Below are positions 17,190-25,355 of a stretch of 64,000 nucleotides of DNA, one piece after another. The notes beneath the pieces were generated by a model that searched no databases, had not been told where the DNA came from, and was given only the letters and a program-made list of their open reading frames with translations. The DNA is from Cyclobacterium lianum (GTDB lineage Bacteria; Bacteroidota; Bacteroidia; Cytophagales; Cyclobacteriaceae), in the NCBI RefSeq assembly GCF_900143075.1, contig NZ_FRCY01000020.1, forward strand, positions 40,351 to 104,350. The letters are read 5' to 3'. Positions within the stretch are counted from its first letter, which is position 1. Every line of letters starts with the position of its first letter. The position numbers were made by a program, and so were the translations under genes.

Positions 17190-18032
17190 GTGGCTGATGA
17201 CGAGATAAAAGGTTCAGGAAAGTCCTACACGACGCATTTCAGGCAGCATGATCCTGGGATTGGCAGGACCTGGAGCAGGGACCCCAAGAATCAGTATTCG
17301 TCTCCCTACGTCATGCTGGGTAACAGCCCTGTGAACGGTACGGACCCTGACGGGGCCTGGTTTTGGGAGAAGTCCAACGTGAGGCAGGCCAGGCAATTTG
17401 CCAGGAAGACGGGGGGCGATTTCGAAAAGTGGAAAGGGGACGACGGTAAGAGATATGCCGGAGTTACGGTAAATCATGCAGATCAGGGTTCTGGAACGGG
17501 TTTGGAATTGGACCGGCAAAACGTGAATTTTTTCACTTTCAGGCCTGGGGAGGACAGATCGAAGCTGCTGCAAAAGGCTGGTGTTGGCTTTTATGCGACA
17601 CAGACTGCCACGAGCAGCGGCCTTGATCAGGCAGAGTGGATAATGAAAAGCGGCAATGCGTGGTTTGAGGGGACCGCTGAATATGACAGGGACGGGCAGA
17701 TTCCAGGCATATACAAGGGTTTAGTAGGCTTGAACCCTCTCATAGCTGTGCCCAATGCTTTGAAGATCTTGGGTGAAAACGCCGCAAATCACTTAGGGAT
17801 CACCGATAATCCAGCAAGGGACATCTACGGGGAGGAGGCTACTAGTGCTATTGATATCGGTGCCGCTTTGTTTGCTGTTCCCTCTCCAATTGGACCCGGA
17901 GCTAAAATTTCTAGTCAGTTATTTGGTAAAGAGTCAATTGGAGAGGTAGCTGATTGGGCAAATACTATTTTCCAGTTTTCAAATGATGCAGGTGCATTGG
18001 GCCGGTTTAAAGAAGATAATGAAAGGGATTAG
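17190..18032 (+). CDS. Second orphan RHS C-terminal tip with an unidentified effector domain
   Basis: A 280-aa frame. The annotated GTG is not a convincing start: the frame is open upstream and reads YRYGFQGW before it, the usual RHS core sequence. The RHS ending is visible (ADDEIKGSG, HDPGIGRTWSRDPK, YVMLGNSPVNGTDPDG). After Pro-Asp-Gly, about residue 55, the sequence changes to a variable C-terminal domain with no motif I recognise. Its middle has a glycine-rich hydrophobic stretch (GLVGLNPLIAVPNALKILG). It is fused directly to repeat copy 2. No immunity candidate follows on the same strand within 150 bases. It is either a silent tip cassette or a broken toxin gene. Confidence 0.65.
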   Translation: MADDEIKGSGKSYTTHFRQHDPGIGRTWSRDPKNQYSSPYVMLGNSPVNGTDPDGAWFWEKSNVRQARQFARKTGGDFEKWKGDDGKRYAGVTVNHADQGSGTGLELDRQNVNFFTFRPGEDRSKLLQKAGVGFYATQTATSSGLDQAEWIMKSGNAWFEGTAEYDRDGQIPGIYKGLVGLNPLIAVPNALKILGENAANHLGITDNPARDIYGEEATSAIDIGAALFAVPSPIGPGAKISSQLFGKESIGEVADWANTIFQFSNDAGALGRFKEDNERD

Positions 18033-18185
18033 ACCCTTGTGATAAAACAACTGCTAGCACTTTGTAGATAATTGGGATGTTTTTTGATTCCGTATATTCG
18101 CAGAAAGGCGCTTTTGCTCAATAGGTGTGCTTTGCCCAAGGAAAAACTGTAGATTTTTGTCTAGATTTTTCTTAAGGGTATTACT

Positions 18186-18716
18186 TCACAATTTAGACTC
18201 CCTTCCCCATTTATTTAGGACAGTGACGGGGATATTGAGGTTTTCCCATTTATTTATGAAATAGGACAAAACACTTATGTCTTTTTTTTCAAGCAATAAT
18301 TCGAATTTGTAAACATGATCCTTATGTTGCAAAGTTATTTTATTACCAATCCCGTCTTTTGGAAACAGTGTTCTTGGGTTTGAGTACATTTCCCCTTTAT
18401 AGCCGTTGAGTGATATATTGATTTTATGAATTTCAGCAACTGGGAATATTAGTCTGTCGTTGTCGGCCTGCTCTTTTTCAAATACAATTTGATCAGGTAA
18501 GAGGTGTAAATTTCCAAAAAATGTAATGGGTTTTAAAAATGGAAAAATTAAGGTGTTTATCACAACCAGGAGTGCCACCAGAAGAGCAATTCCTTTGTAC
18601 CCAAAGATTAAAGATCCGATTGCAATCACCATTAAAAGTAAAAGAGCATAAGCGGCCAACTTGGTAGGGAGGGGTCTTTTCTGTTCCACGACGGGAATTT
18701 TGACAGCCTGTTCCAT
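18186..18716 (-). CDS. Hypothetical two-helix membrane protein
   Basis: A 176-aa protein with two adjacent membrane segments (about 22-42 and 46-62) and a C-terminal soluble domain of about 110 residues rich in beta-type alternation. This layout resembles PH-like or bacterial membrane-flanked domains, but no family was identified. It lies 10 bases downstream of the XRE regulator gene and probably shares its transcript. It faces the end of the second RHS tip, so an immunity role is possible but unsupported. Confidence 0.6.
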   Translation of the reverse strand: MEQAVKIPVVEQKRPLPTKLAAYALLLLMVIAIGSLIFGYKGIALLVALLVVINTLIFPFLKPITFFGNLHLLPDQIVFEKEQADNDRLIFPVAEIHKINISLNGYKGEMYSNPRTLFPKDGIGNKITLQHKDHVYKFELLLEKKDISVLSYFINKWENLNIPVTVLNKWGRESKL

Positions 18717-18726
18717 GGTGCTGTTA

Positions 18727-19062
18727 TCAGATGGTTTTTAGCTTAGCACTTTTGATCATTGCATCAAGTGCGTAGAGGATATACTGCTTGTCCTGTTCGG
18801 AAAATTTTGCGATGTCGTTAAGGCGCCTTATCATAGAAGGGTCTTTGAGTAGTTCCCTGTCCTCGGTCTCCCCGAGGAGGTAGCCGACGGTGGTGTCGAG
18901 CACCTCGGCCAGTTTTTTGACCAAGTCGATGGTAGGCCTCAACTCGCCGCGTTCATACTTGCCGATTGCATCCCTGGAAGCCCCTATTTTCCTGGCCAGT
19001 TCGGTCTGCGACCAGCCATTTTGCCTGCGCAGCTGCGCTATTTTGTCCTCAATTTTAGTCAT
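18727..19062 (-). CDS. XRE-family helix-turn-helix transcriptional regulator
   Basis: A 111-aa protein. ATG 19062 was chosen because AGGAG stands a few bases upstream and translation gives a clean HTH start; the frame back to 19164 adds unrelated residues. The DNA-binding domain covers about 4-60 (KIAQLRRQNGWSQTELARKI, ASRDAIGKYERGELRPTIDL) followed by DTTVGYLLGETED and a helical C-terminal part. It is a probable repressor of its own operon or of the divergent toxin-antitoxin pair at 19218, with which it shares an upstream region of about 150 bases. The targets are inferred. Confidence 0.85.
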   Translation of the reverse strand: MTKIEDKIAQLRRQNGWSQTELARKIGASRDAIGKYERGELRPTIDLVKKLAEVLDTTVGYLLGETEDRELLKDPSMIRRLNDIAKFSEQDKQYILYALDAMIKSAKLKTI

Positions 19063-19194
19063 GATCACTCCTTTAAATGGATGATTGTACATCAATGAAC
19101 CAAAAATAAACAGAAATATGGGTACTGTATGATACTCTGGAAAAAATGGAGGCACGGAAAACAAATGTGAAACCTAAAAAAGGACGAAAAATGT

Positions 19195-19202
19195 TATCTT
19201 TG
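19195..19202 (+). promoter_or_regulatory. Bacteroidota-type -7 box upstream of the antitoxin-like gene
   Basis: TATCTTTG matches TAnnTTTG exactly and lies 16 bases before ATG 19218, supporting that start. A clear -33 TTTG was not seen. Confidence 0.5.
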
Positions 19203-19217
19203 GAAAATGGCAGTATT

Positions 19218-19445
19218 ATGGACATCCAGACAGAGAAATTACGCTTGATCGAATGGATCGCGGGACTAAATGATACCGAGATACTCAAAGAGTTCATTAC
19301 TTTGAAAAAAAGGAAAGAAGTGGACTGGTGGGACGGTATCAGTGCTGAAGAGCGGTCCGAAATAGAAGAGGGGCTTGCCCAGGCGGACAGGGGTGAGGTG
19401 GTTACCCATGAGAAGGCCATGGAGAAGTATAAAAAATGGCTTTAG
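19218..19445 (+). CDS. Putative antitoxin of the RelE/ParE-type pair
   Basis: A 75-aa acidic protein from ATG 19218; the longer frame from 19146 places the promoter-like TATCTTTG inside the gene. It begins with helices (QTEKLRLIEWIAGLNDTEIL), has DWWDGISAEERSEIEEGLAQ, the typical layout of small helical partners of RelE-like toxins in Bacteroidota, and ends KYKKWL. It overlaps the toxin by 10 bases. The antitoxin role rests on position and architecture; its DNA-binding domain is not obvious. Confidence 0.75.
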   Translation: MDIQTEKLRLIEWIAGLNDTEILKEFITLKKRKEVDWWDGISAEERSEIEEGLAQADRGEVVTHEKAMEKYKKWL

Positions 19446-19735
19446 AAATCGTTTGGACCAGGCGTGCCCAAGCAGGTTACGCCAGGATAATCGAGTACCT
19501 GGAGACCCATTTTACAGAAAAGGAAATCCGCGACTTTGTCCGTCAGTCCCATGAATTTTTTGAATTGCTCGGTCAGTATCCAGAGATGCTGGCAGGTACA
19601 AAAAAGCAAAAACATGTCCACCGGGGGCCGATCAACAAGCACACCATTTTAACCTACCGTATCAGGCCACGGAAGGGGCGAATAGAACTGATCAACATCC
19701 GTTCTTCCAGAAAAAGGCCACTGAAAAGGCAATAG
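19436..19735 (+). CDS. RelE/ParE-family toxin
   Basis: A 99-aa basic protein with the RelE/ParE fold: an N-terminal strand (LEIVWTRRAQAGYARIIEYL) with helices, EKEIRDFVRQSHEFFELLGQYPEML, then the C-terminal strands HTILTYRIRPRKGRIELINI and RSSRKRP. In the family, RelE members cut mRNA on the ribosome and ParE members poison gyrase; the sequence does not settle which. The start overlaps the antitoxin by 10 bases. Last gene before island repeat copy 3. Confidence 0.85.
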   Translation: MALEIVWTRRAQAGYARIIEYLETHFTEKEIRDFVRQSHEFFELLGQYPEMLAGTKKQKHVHRGPINKHTILTYRIRPRKGRIELINIRSSRKRPLKRQ

Positions 19736-19927
19736 CCGATCAATAAATATATATTTTTGGTCCAATGGCTTCGGAACAAGTTCCGATTTAGCGATGGCGT
19801 TTACAGCTAATGGGCGTTCATCTTCAAAAATAGTCAAACAGCAATTTTGTCCATATTGGCCAGATCAGGTCTTTCTTTTACTTCCTGTTCTTTTAGGGAA
19901 AGTCATTAAAAGTAGAAATATACGCTC

Positions 19928-20012
19928 CCCTTCTTTTTTAAACTGAAAACGTTTCAACCGAAAGAAAAAACTATCGTTATGCCTGTCTGCAGAGACGAAA
20001 CGTTCTTTGTTT
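19928..20012 (+). repeat. Island repeat, copy 3 (shortest, most diverged)
   Basis: CCTTCTTTTTTAAACTGAAAACGTTTCAACCGAAAG, given here in parts, parallels copy 2: CCTTCTTTTTT, then AACTGAAAACGTTTCAACC, then CTATCGTTATG and GACGAAACGTTCTTTGTTT. It ends at the stop of the leftward amidohydrolase gene, marking the right edge of the accessory island. Confidence 0.6.
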
Positions 20013-20020
20013 TCCCGCCC

Positions 20021-21298
20021 TTATTCTTCAACTACCCTGCCTCCTATATAGGTCTCAATGATGCTCCTTGTGTTCCGGATGTCCTGCAGGGGATTGGCAT
20101 CTAAAATGATAAAATCTGCAAAATGTCCGGGAGCGAGCGTACCCAATCCCTCCAGGTTCAGGTATTCGGCCACGTTTTTGGTGGCAGCAACCAGTATGTC
20201 CATGGGCTGCATTCCCGCCTCAGCCATCATCTCCATTTCCAGGTGTTCGAAATACCCCATAAAGCGGGTCGGCACTCCGCTGTCGGTACCAAATACAATC
20301 GGCACACCCGCCTCGTTAAGCTTTTTGAGGTTCGAATAGGCCGTAGGTAACTGTCGCTTGTAGATTTGACTACTGCGGTTGGCAGCGACCTGTGCCTGCC
20401 TTTTCGGGTCCAGTAAAGGACGAAAGGTATCTTTTCTGTACACTTTCAGAAAGAATGGATCTGAAAAAAAGGCGGCAGTATCTTCATAGACATAGGTGGA
20501 TAGTTCCCGGGTCAGGGTAGGGCAGTATCCGATATTTTTTTCTTTGATCAACCCGATAAAGGAATCGTCCACAGGTAAGTCTCTTACACTATGTGCCAGC
20601 AGATCAGAACCGGCTTCCAGTAGCTTTCTGGAATCTTCAAGGTAATAGGAATGGGTGGCAATTTGATAGCCGAGCTCGTGAGATTTGTCAATCACCGCCC
20701 GGTACACGTCTTCGGACATTTTTGTAGCATTACCCAGGTTGTCATCCACCCGGATCTTCATGAAATCCACACCCATTTCGTGGTTTTTTTCCACCACCTG
20801 TACTGCTTCAGCAGGAGTGTCTCCGGAAATGACTGCTCCTGCGATAAACAATCTTGACCGATTCACCGGATTTTGGTTGGCGGCATGGCGAAAAGGGAGG
20901 GCCTCTTCCTGATCTCCGCCCAGACTGACCACCGTTGTGATGCCGTATTTTGCATATATGGAGAGGTTTTTTTCAATGGTTGCTGAACTATAGTGGCCTC
21001 CCGAAATACCCTGCACGTCACCTACATGACCATGACCATTGATGATGCCGGGTATGATGGTTTTTCCGGTAAGCTCAATCACCTCGGCCTGATCCGGGAT
21101 CTCCATTTCGTCCCGGCTGCCGATGGCAATGATTTGATTTTCCTGAATCAGCAGCACCCCATCTTCCAGGGGTTCAGCCCCGTTTCCGTCAATGATCCTG
21201 GCGCCTACAAAGGCTTTGTAATTGGCATCCTGACTGGTGGAATTTTTGCAGGAAAGCATGTACAGCAGGGCAAGGCAGAAAAATATATACGATTTCAT
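20021..21298 (-). CDS. Exported amidohydrolase-family lipoprotein
   Basis: A 425-aa metal-dependent hydrolase of the amidohydrolase superfamily. Signal peptide with lipobox (YMLSC) at about 12-17, so it is likely a lipoprotein of the cell envelope. Metal and active-site features are NGHGHVGD (HxH metal ligands), FMKIRVDD (a Lys in the position often carboxylated), ATHSYY and LAHSV (metal His), and VFGTDSGVP (catalytic Asp). The end LAPGHFADFIILDANPL is the usual composite-domain return. Closest general type is imidazolonepropionase/Xaa-Pro-dipeptidase-like; the substrate is unknown. It stands alone, with no obvious operon partner. Confidence 0.88.
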   Translation of the reverse strand: MKSYIFFCLALLYMLSCKNSTSQDANYKAFVGARIIDGNGAEPLEDGVLLIQENQIIAIGSRDEMEIPDQAEVIELTGKTIIPGIINGHGHVGDVQGISGGHYSSATIEKNLSIYAKYGITTVVSLGGDQEEALPFRHAANQNPVNRSRLFIAGAVISGDTPAEAVQVVEKNHEMGVDFMKIRVDDNLGNATKMSEDVYRAVIDKSHELGYQIATHSYYLEDSRKLLEAGSDLLAHSVRDLPVDDSFIGLIKEKNIGYCPTLTRELSTYVYEDTAAFFSDPFFLKVYRKDTFRPLLDPKRQAQVAANRSSQIYKRQLPTAYSNLKKLNEAGVPIVFGTDSGVPTRFMGYFEHLEMEMMAEAGMQPMDILVAATKNVAEYLNLEGLGTLAPGHFADFIILDANPLQDIRNTRSIIETYIGGRVVEE

Positions 21299-21661
21299 AT
21301 GTTTATCATTGTTTCTTTAACGATCCTATGGCTGATCTAATGACGATGCAAGTCGGACAGGGAGTCCCAGCATATCGGCAGACAGGCCGCAGGTTTTTAA
21401 AATCATTCCTTCCTGTGACTGTTACGCCCTGCCCGTCCGACTCCAGGCAGCCTCAGATTCATGACAAAAAGTTAATCATTTTTTTGGGTTATCCATTGTA
21501 TCACCAGTAGATTGATGGTTTTATGCGCTATTCCTCGCGAGCAGGTCAGTGTATTCCTGCAAGCAGTTGAGGCCCTCGTGCCGGCAGCTTTCAAAAACGT
21601 TTATTGCTCTGTTGCAACAAGACCAGTTAGCTACCAGACTTTGAGACGGCACGTAATCAAG

Positions 21662-21683
21662 TTCAAATCTCCTCCGATTTGAA
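21662..21683. promoter_or_regulatory. Perfect 8-bp dyad, possible operator
   Basis: TTCAAATC and GATTTGAA are exact inverted copies separated by six bases, with no T-run after them, so a protein-binding site is likelier than a terminator. It lies about 545 bases before susC1. Confidence 0.4.
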
Positions 21684-22147
21684 TGAAATATAAAATTGCA
21701 GGACGTAATTCAGTGGGAGATTTCTCGTGGGCAACAAAAAGCCAATAGGCTGCTTCAGAACATCATTTCCTCTTCCGGTATTTTGGTTTGCTATAATATT
21801 TAGTAATAAATTTTTTATATGAGCGGTAAAATATAATTTTTGATATTTTTTATTTAAAAATGCAATATAATATTAAGATTTATAATTTTATTTTTTAAAC
21901 TTTATTAAATAATGGTTTTTGTTTGGTTTAATATTTTTTTTATGAAATAAAAGATTAATAATGGTTTTTAAATATCTGTTATATTTTTTACATTCATAGC
22001 AAGGAGTATTATTGATCCTGATCAAACCTATTCAGCGGGATATATACAAGACCAACAGCTTCATTTTTCCCACTGCCTCTAAATAATAGTATTTCCAAGA
22101 ATCACATGTATCCGATCCGATAAAGAATGCCTTTGGTATGCTTATAT

Positions 22148-22173
22148 CCTGATTCCTGCTGGAATCAGGTTTT
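22148..22173 (+). terminator. Terminator-like hairpin in the susC1 leader
   Basis: CCTGATTCC pairs perfectly with GGAATCAGG around a TGCT loop, followed by four T. It sits 55 bases before the susC1 ATG, so it may attenuate the operon or end a leader RNA. Confidence 0.6.
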
Positions 22174-22227
22174 GGGTGCGTTGAACGGAATTCCAAAAAT
22201 TAGCAATAACCTTAAACTACAAAAACC

Positions 22228-25200
22228 ATGAAAACAATTGTATTCAGGCGGTCGGGTCCGTCTTTAAAAATCCTCTCTTTTATTCTCCTTCTACTGTTTT
22301 TTATTGGCAACCATTGGGCGCAGGGTCGCGTCGCTCCGGCTTCTGGTATGCATGTGGATATCGCTGTATCCGGAACGGTCACAGATTCCAATGAGGTACC
22401 CTTACCTGGGGTAACTGTTACGGTATTGGGCACCAATAGAGGAACTGTCACCAATCTGGACGGCAAGTATTCCCTAACTGTCCCGGATAACGCCGAGTTG
22501 GTATTTTCCTTTATTGGATTTACTTCGCAGACCATACAGGTGGGTAACCAAAGCACCATCAACGTGGTACTGGAAGAGGACCTTGCTTCGCTGGATGAGG
22601 TAGTGGTGGTGGGATATGGTACCCAGAAAAAGGCCAACATGACGGGCTCTGTAGCTACATTAGGATCAGAAGAAATTATCAAGCGTCCACTGACCAATGT
22701 GGCTGGTCTGCTTCAGGGCAAAGTGGCCGGCTTGCAGGTATCCTCTCATTCCGGCAAACCAGGTAGTGAAAACAATTCACTACGGATCAGAGGTTTAGGT
22801 ACATTTAGCTCTGCCGGAAGTGAGCCTCTTGTGCTCATCAATGGTATTGCGGGGGACATGACCAATCTGGATCCCAATGATGTGGAATCGGTCTCTGTGT
22901 TGAAAGATGCCGCATCCAGTGCTATCTATGGGGCCAGGGCTGCGAATGGGGTTATACTGATTACCACCAAACGGGGTACCGAAGGGGCACTTAGTATCGA
23001 CATACACAGTAACGTACAGGTACACCAGCCTACAAGGTTACCCAGGCTATTGAGCAATTCTGCCGATTACATGATGTATTGGAATCAGGGAAGGCAGCGG
23101 GCAGGCGGCCAGGCACCCTATTTCAGCCAGGAGGAAATCGATGCTTTCAGAAATAATCCCAACGATCCGGTCAACTATCCGAATTTTGATTGGATCGACC
23201 ATTCTTTCAATACCGCTGTAGCCAATATGCAATCCGTGAGGGTCAGCGGTGGTAATGAAAAAACCACCGTCGGCTTATCCTTAGGATATTTTGATCAGCC
23301 TGGCCTGACCAGCCTGTACGAATTTAAAAAATACAATGCCCGGCTAACGGTAGATTCTAAAATCAACGATTGGTTAAAGGTAGGTGGAGACATACAGTTG
23401 GTAAATAAGGATATACAGCGCAGCAATTGGGACAATGGAAATATTGACTACCAGATCCTGGCCATTTACGGAGCAGGCCCCAATTATACCCCTACCATGA
23501 CCCTGCCGGATGGATCTACGGGATATGTGGCAAGGTACAGCTCCAATATTGGAGAATGGACGGTACGAAATCCGGATGCGCAAGATGCCAGCGGTATCCA
23601 GACCGATATCAATTACAATGTACTGCCGCAATTTTACGTAGAGGTAAAACCTACTGAACACCTGACCTGGTATACCAAAGGAGCGGTTTCCTACGATAAC
23701 CGGGCGCTCAAAAATCATGAGACGCCCGTAGATAATTATTTTTTCAAAGATGGCTCCTATGCCCACAACAATTCTACCTGGCAACTCGGTGTGAGGGAGA
23801 GCTGGAATACAGGCATGTGGACGACGTTTTATTCCACATTGAACTACAAACGCCTTTTTAATGAAACTCACAATATCAATATTCTGGCAGGATACAACCA
23901 GGAATACAGTTTAAACCGGCAACTGAGAGGTTCCAGGGTTCATTTTCCAACCAATGAACTGAAGGAGCTGGACGGTGGAGCTCCGCTGGATCAAACCACA
24001 GGAGGCTTCACTGAGGAATGGGCCATCATGTCGTTTTTTGGGCGGGCCATGTATGACTACAACGAGAGATACCTTTTGGAAGCCAATATACGTTATGATG
24101 GAACTTCCAGGATATCACCTGACAATCGCTGGGGCGTATTTCCGTCAGTGTCGGCAGGATGGCGGATCTCGCAGGAACCCTTTATGCAGCAAAATCGCTG
24201 GATAGATGAGTTCAAGATCAGGGGATCATGGGGCCAACTGGGCAACCAGAATGTAGGCTTGTACCCCTATCAGGAGGTATTGACCACTACCTCCTATCCT
24301 TTTAACACTGCTCATCCGGGAGCTTATGTCAATCGCCTCGTAGATCCAAACCTGAGATGGGAAACCACCACTATGGCTGATATTGGATTCGACCTCTCAG
24401 TAAATGAGGGTCTGATCAATGTAACCTTCGACTGGTTTGACAAGGTTACAGACGATATCTTGTACAATGTGCCGATTCCCGCAAGTGTAGGCCTTGCTCC
24501 ACCCACTGTCAATTATGGTAAAATGAGAAATACCGGAGTGGAACTGGAGTTGGGTTCCTTTAAGCGTATCGGCGATTTTAGCTATAATGTAAGTGTCAAT
24601 TTCTCTACCTTCAGGAATGAGGTTCTGCGCATTCTTTCTCCCGTATATGGCAATTTTACCATTCAGGAAGGCCTACCGTTTAACTCCCATTTTATGGTGG
24701 AATGGGACGGAATCTTTCAAAATGAGGAGGAAATCGCCAACAGTCCGCTGCACCAATTCAATCCAAAACCAGGTGATTTAAAATTTGTAGATCAAAATGA
24801 CGATGGGGTCATCAATGCGGACGACCGGGTAGTAATGGACGGTGCTTACCCCAGGTTTCATTACGGCAGTACCATTAACCTCTCCTGGAGAAATTTTGAT
24901 CTGAATGCTTTCTTCCAGGGACTGGAAGGCTACAAGCAAAGCACTCAGGGACTGTCATGGGGTCTGGTGCCCTATATCCAGGGTTCGCCCCCACCATTGG
25001 ATTTTATTGAAAATATGTGGACGGGTGAAGGATCTACCAATGCCCATCCCGCCATGTATATCTCCGGCTATGCACCTGTGACCGGCACCCGCAATTCCTA
25101 TTGGTTGCTTGATGCATCCTACCTGCGGTTAAAAAATCTGGCCATTGGCTACAATTTACCAGAATCCCTGAATGAGAAATTAGGGTTGAAATTTGCGCGG

Positions 25201-25335
25201 GTATACATGTCTGGTGACAACCTTTTTACCATTACCGACTGGCCGGGATCTGACCCCGAAAGGGCCAATACCAATTGGTTTCAGGCTTACCCTCAAATCA
25301 CCAGTTATACACTTGGCCTAAAAGTTTCTCTTTAA
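22228..25335 (+). CDS. SusC/RagA TonB-linked outer-membrane transporter 1
   Basis: A 1035-aa TonB-dependent transporter that imports oligosaccharides with its SusD partner. Order: signal region (about 10-35), carboxypeptidase-regulatory-like domain (about 47-120: VSGTVTDSNEVPLPGVTVTV), DEVVVVGYGTQKK segment, plug (to about 250, with VLKDAASSAIYGARAANGV), then a 22-strand-type barrel ending in an aromatic-free ...LGLKVSL. It has no STN domain, so it is not expected to signal to an anti-sigma factor. SusD1 starts 20 bases later. The substrate is unknown; no lyase or hydrolase adjoins it, only a VOC protein and a phosphodiesterase. Confidence 0.95.
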   Translation: MKTIVFRRSGPSLKILSFILLLLFFIGNHWAQGRVAPASGMHVDIAVSGTVTDSNEVPLPGVTVTVLGTNRGTVTNLDGKYSLTVPDNAELVFSFIGFTSQTIQVGNQSTINVVLEEDLASLDEVVVVGYGTQKKANMTGSVATLGSEEIIKRPLTNVAGLLQGKVAGLQVSSHSGKPGSENNSLRIRGLGTFSSAGSEPLVLINGIAGDMTNLDPNDVESVSVLKDAASSAIYGARAANGVILITTKRGTEGALSIDIHSNVQVHQPTRLPRLLSNSADYMMYWNQGRQRAGGQAPYFSQEEIDAFRNNPNDPVNYPNFDWIDHSFNTAVANMQSVRVSGGNEKTTVGLSLGYFDQPGLTSLYEFKKYNARLTVDSKINDWLKVGGDIQLVNKDIQRSNWDNGNIDYQILAIYGAGPNYTPTMTLPDGSTGYVARYSSNIGEWTVRNPDAQDASGIQTDINYNVLPQFYVEVKPTEHLTWYTKGAVSYDNRALKNHETPVDNYFFKDGSYAHNNSTWQLGVRESWNTGMWTTFYSTLNYKRLFNETHNINILAGYNQEYSLNRQLRGSRVHFPTNELKELDGGAPLDQTTGGFTEEWAIMSFFGRAMYDYNERYLLEANIRYDGTSRISPDNRWGVFPSVSAGWRISQEPFMQQNRWIDEFKIRGSWGQLGNQNVGLYPYQEVLTTTSYPFNTAHPGAYVNRLVDPNLRWETTTMADIGFDLSVNEGLINVTFDWFDKVTDDILYNVPIPASVGLAPPTVNYGKMRNTGVELELGSFKRIGDFSYNVSVNFSTFRNEVLRILSPVYGNFTIQEGLPFNSHFMVEWDGIFQNEEEIANSPLHQFNPKPGDLKFVDQNDDGVINADDRVVMDGAYPRFHYGSTINLSWRNFDLNAFFQGLEGYKQSTQGLSWGLVPYIQGSPPPLDFIENMWTGEGSTNAHPAMYISGYAPVTGTRNSYWLLDASYLRLKNLAIGYNLPESLNEKLGLKFARVYMSGDNLFTITDWPGSDPERANTNWFQAYPQITSYTLGLKVSL

Positions 25336-25355
25336 ATCATTAAACAGTTACCAAG

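Larger units (their letters stand above)
21299..22227. other. Long leader/intergenic region upstream of susC1
   Basis: No gene was recognised. Three things are visible: a perfect dyad TTCAAATC-tcctcc-GATTTGAA at 21662-21683, an extremely A+T-rich tract at about 21790-21990, and a hairpin at 22148-22169 just before susC1. A pair of partly inverted GTCGGACAGGG-like segments flanks 21350-21445. It probably carries the promoter and control sites for the SusC1/D1 operon. Confidence 0.45.
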
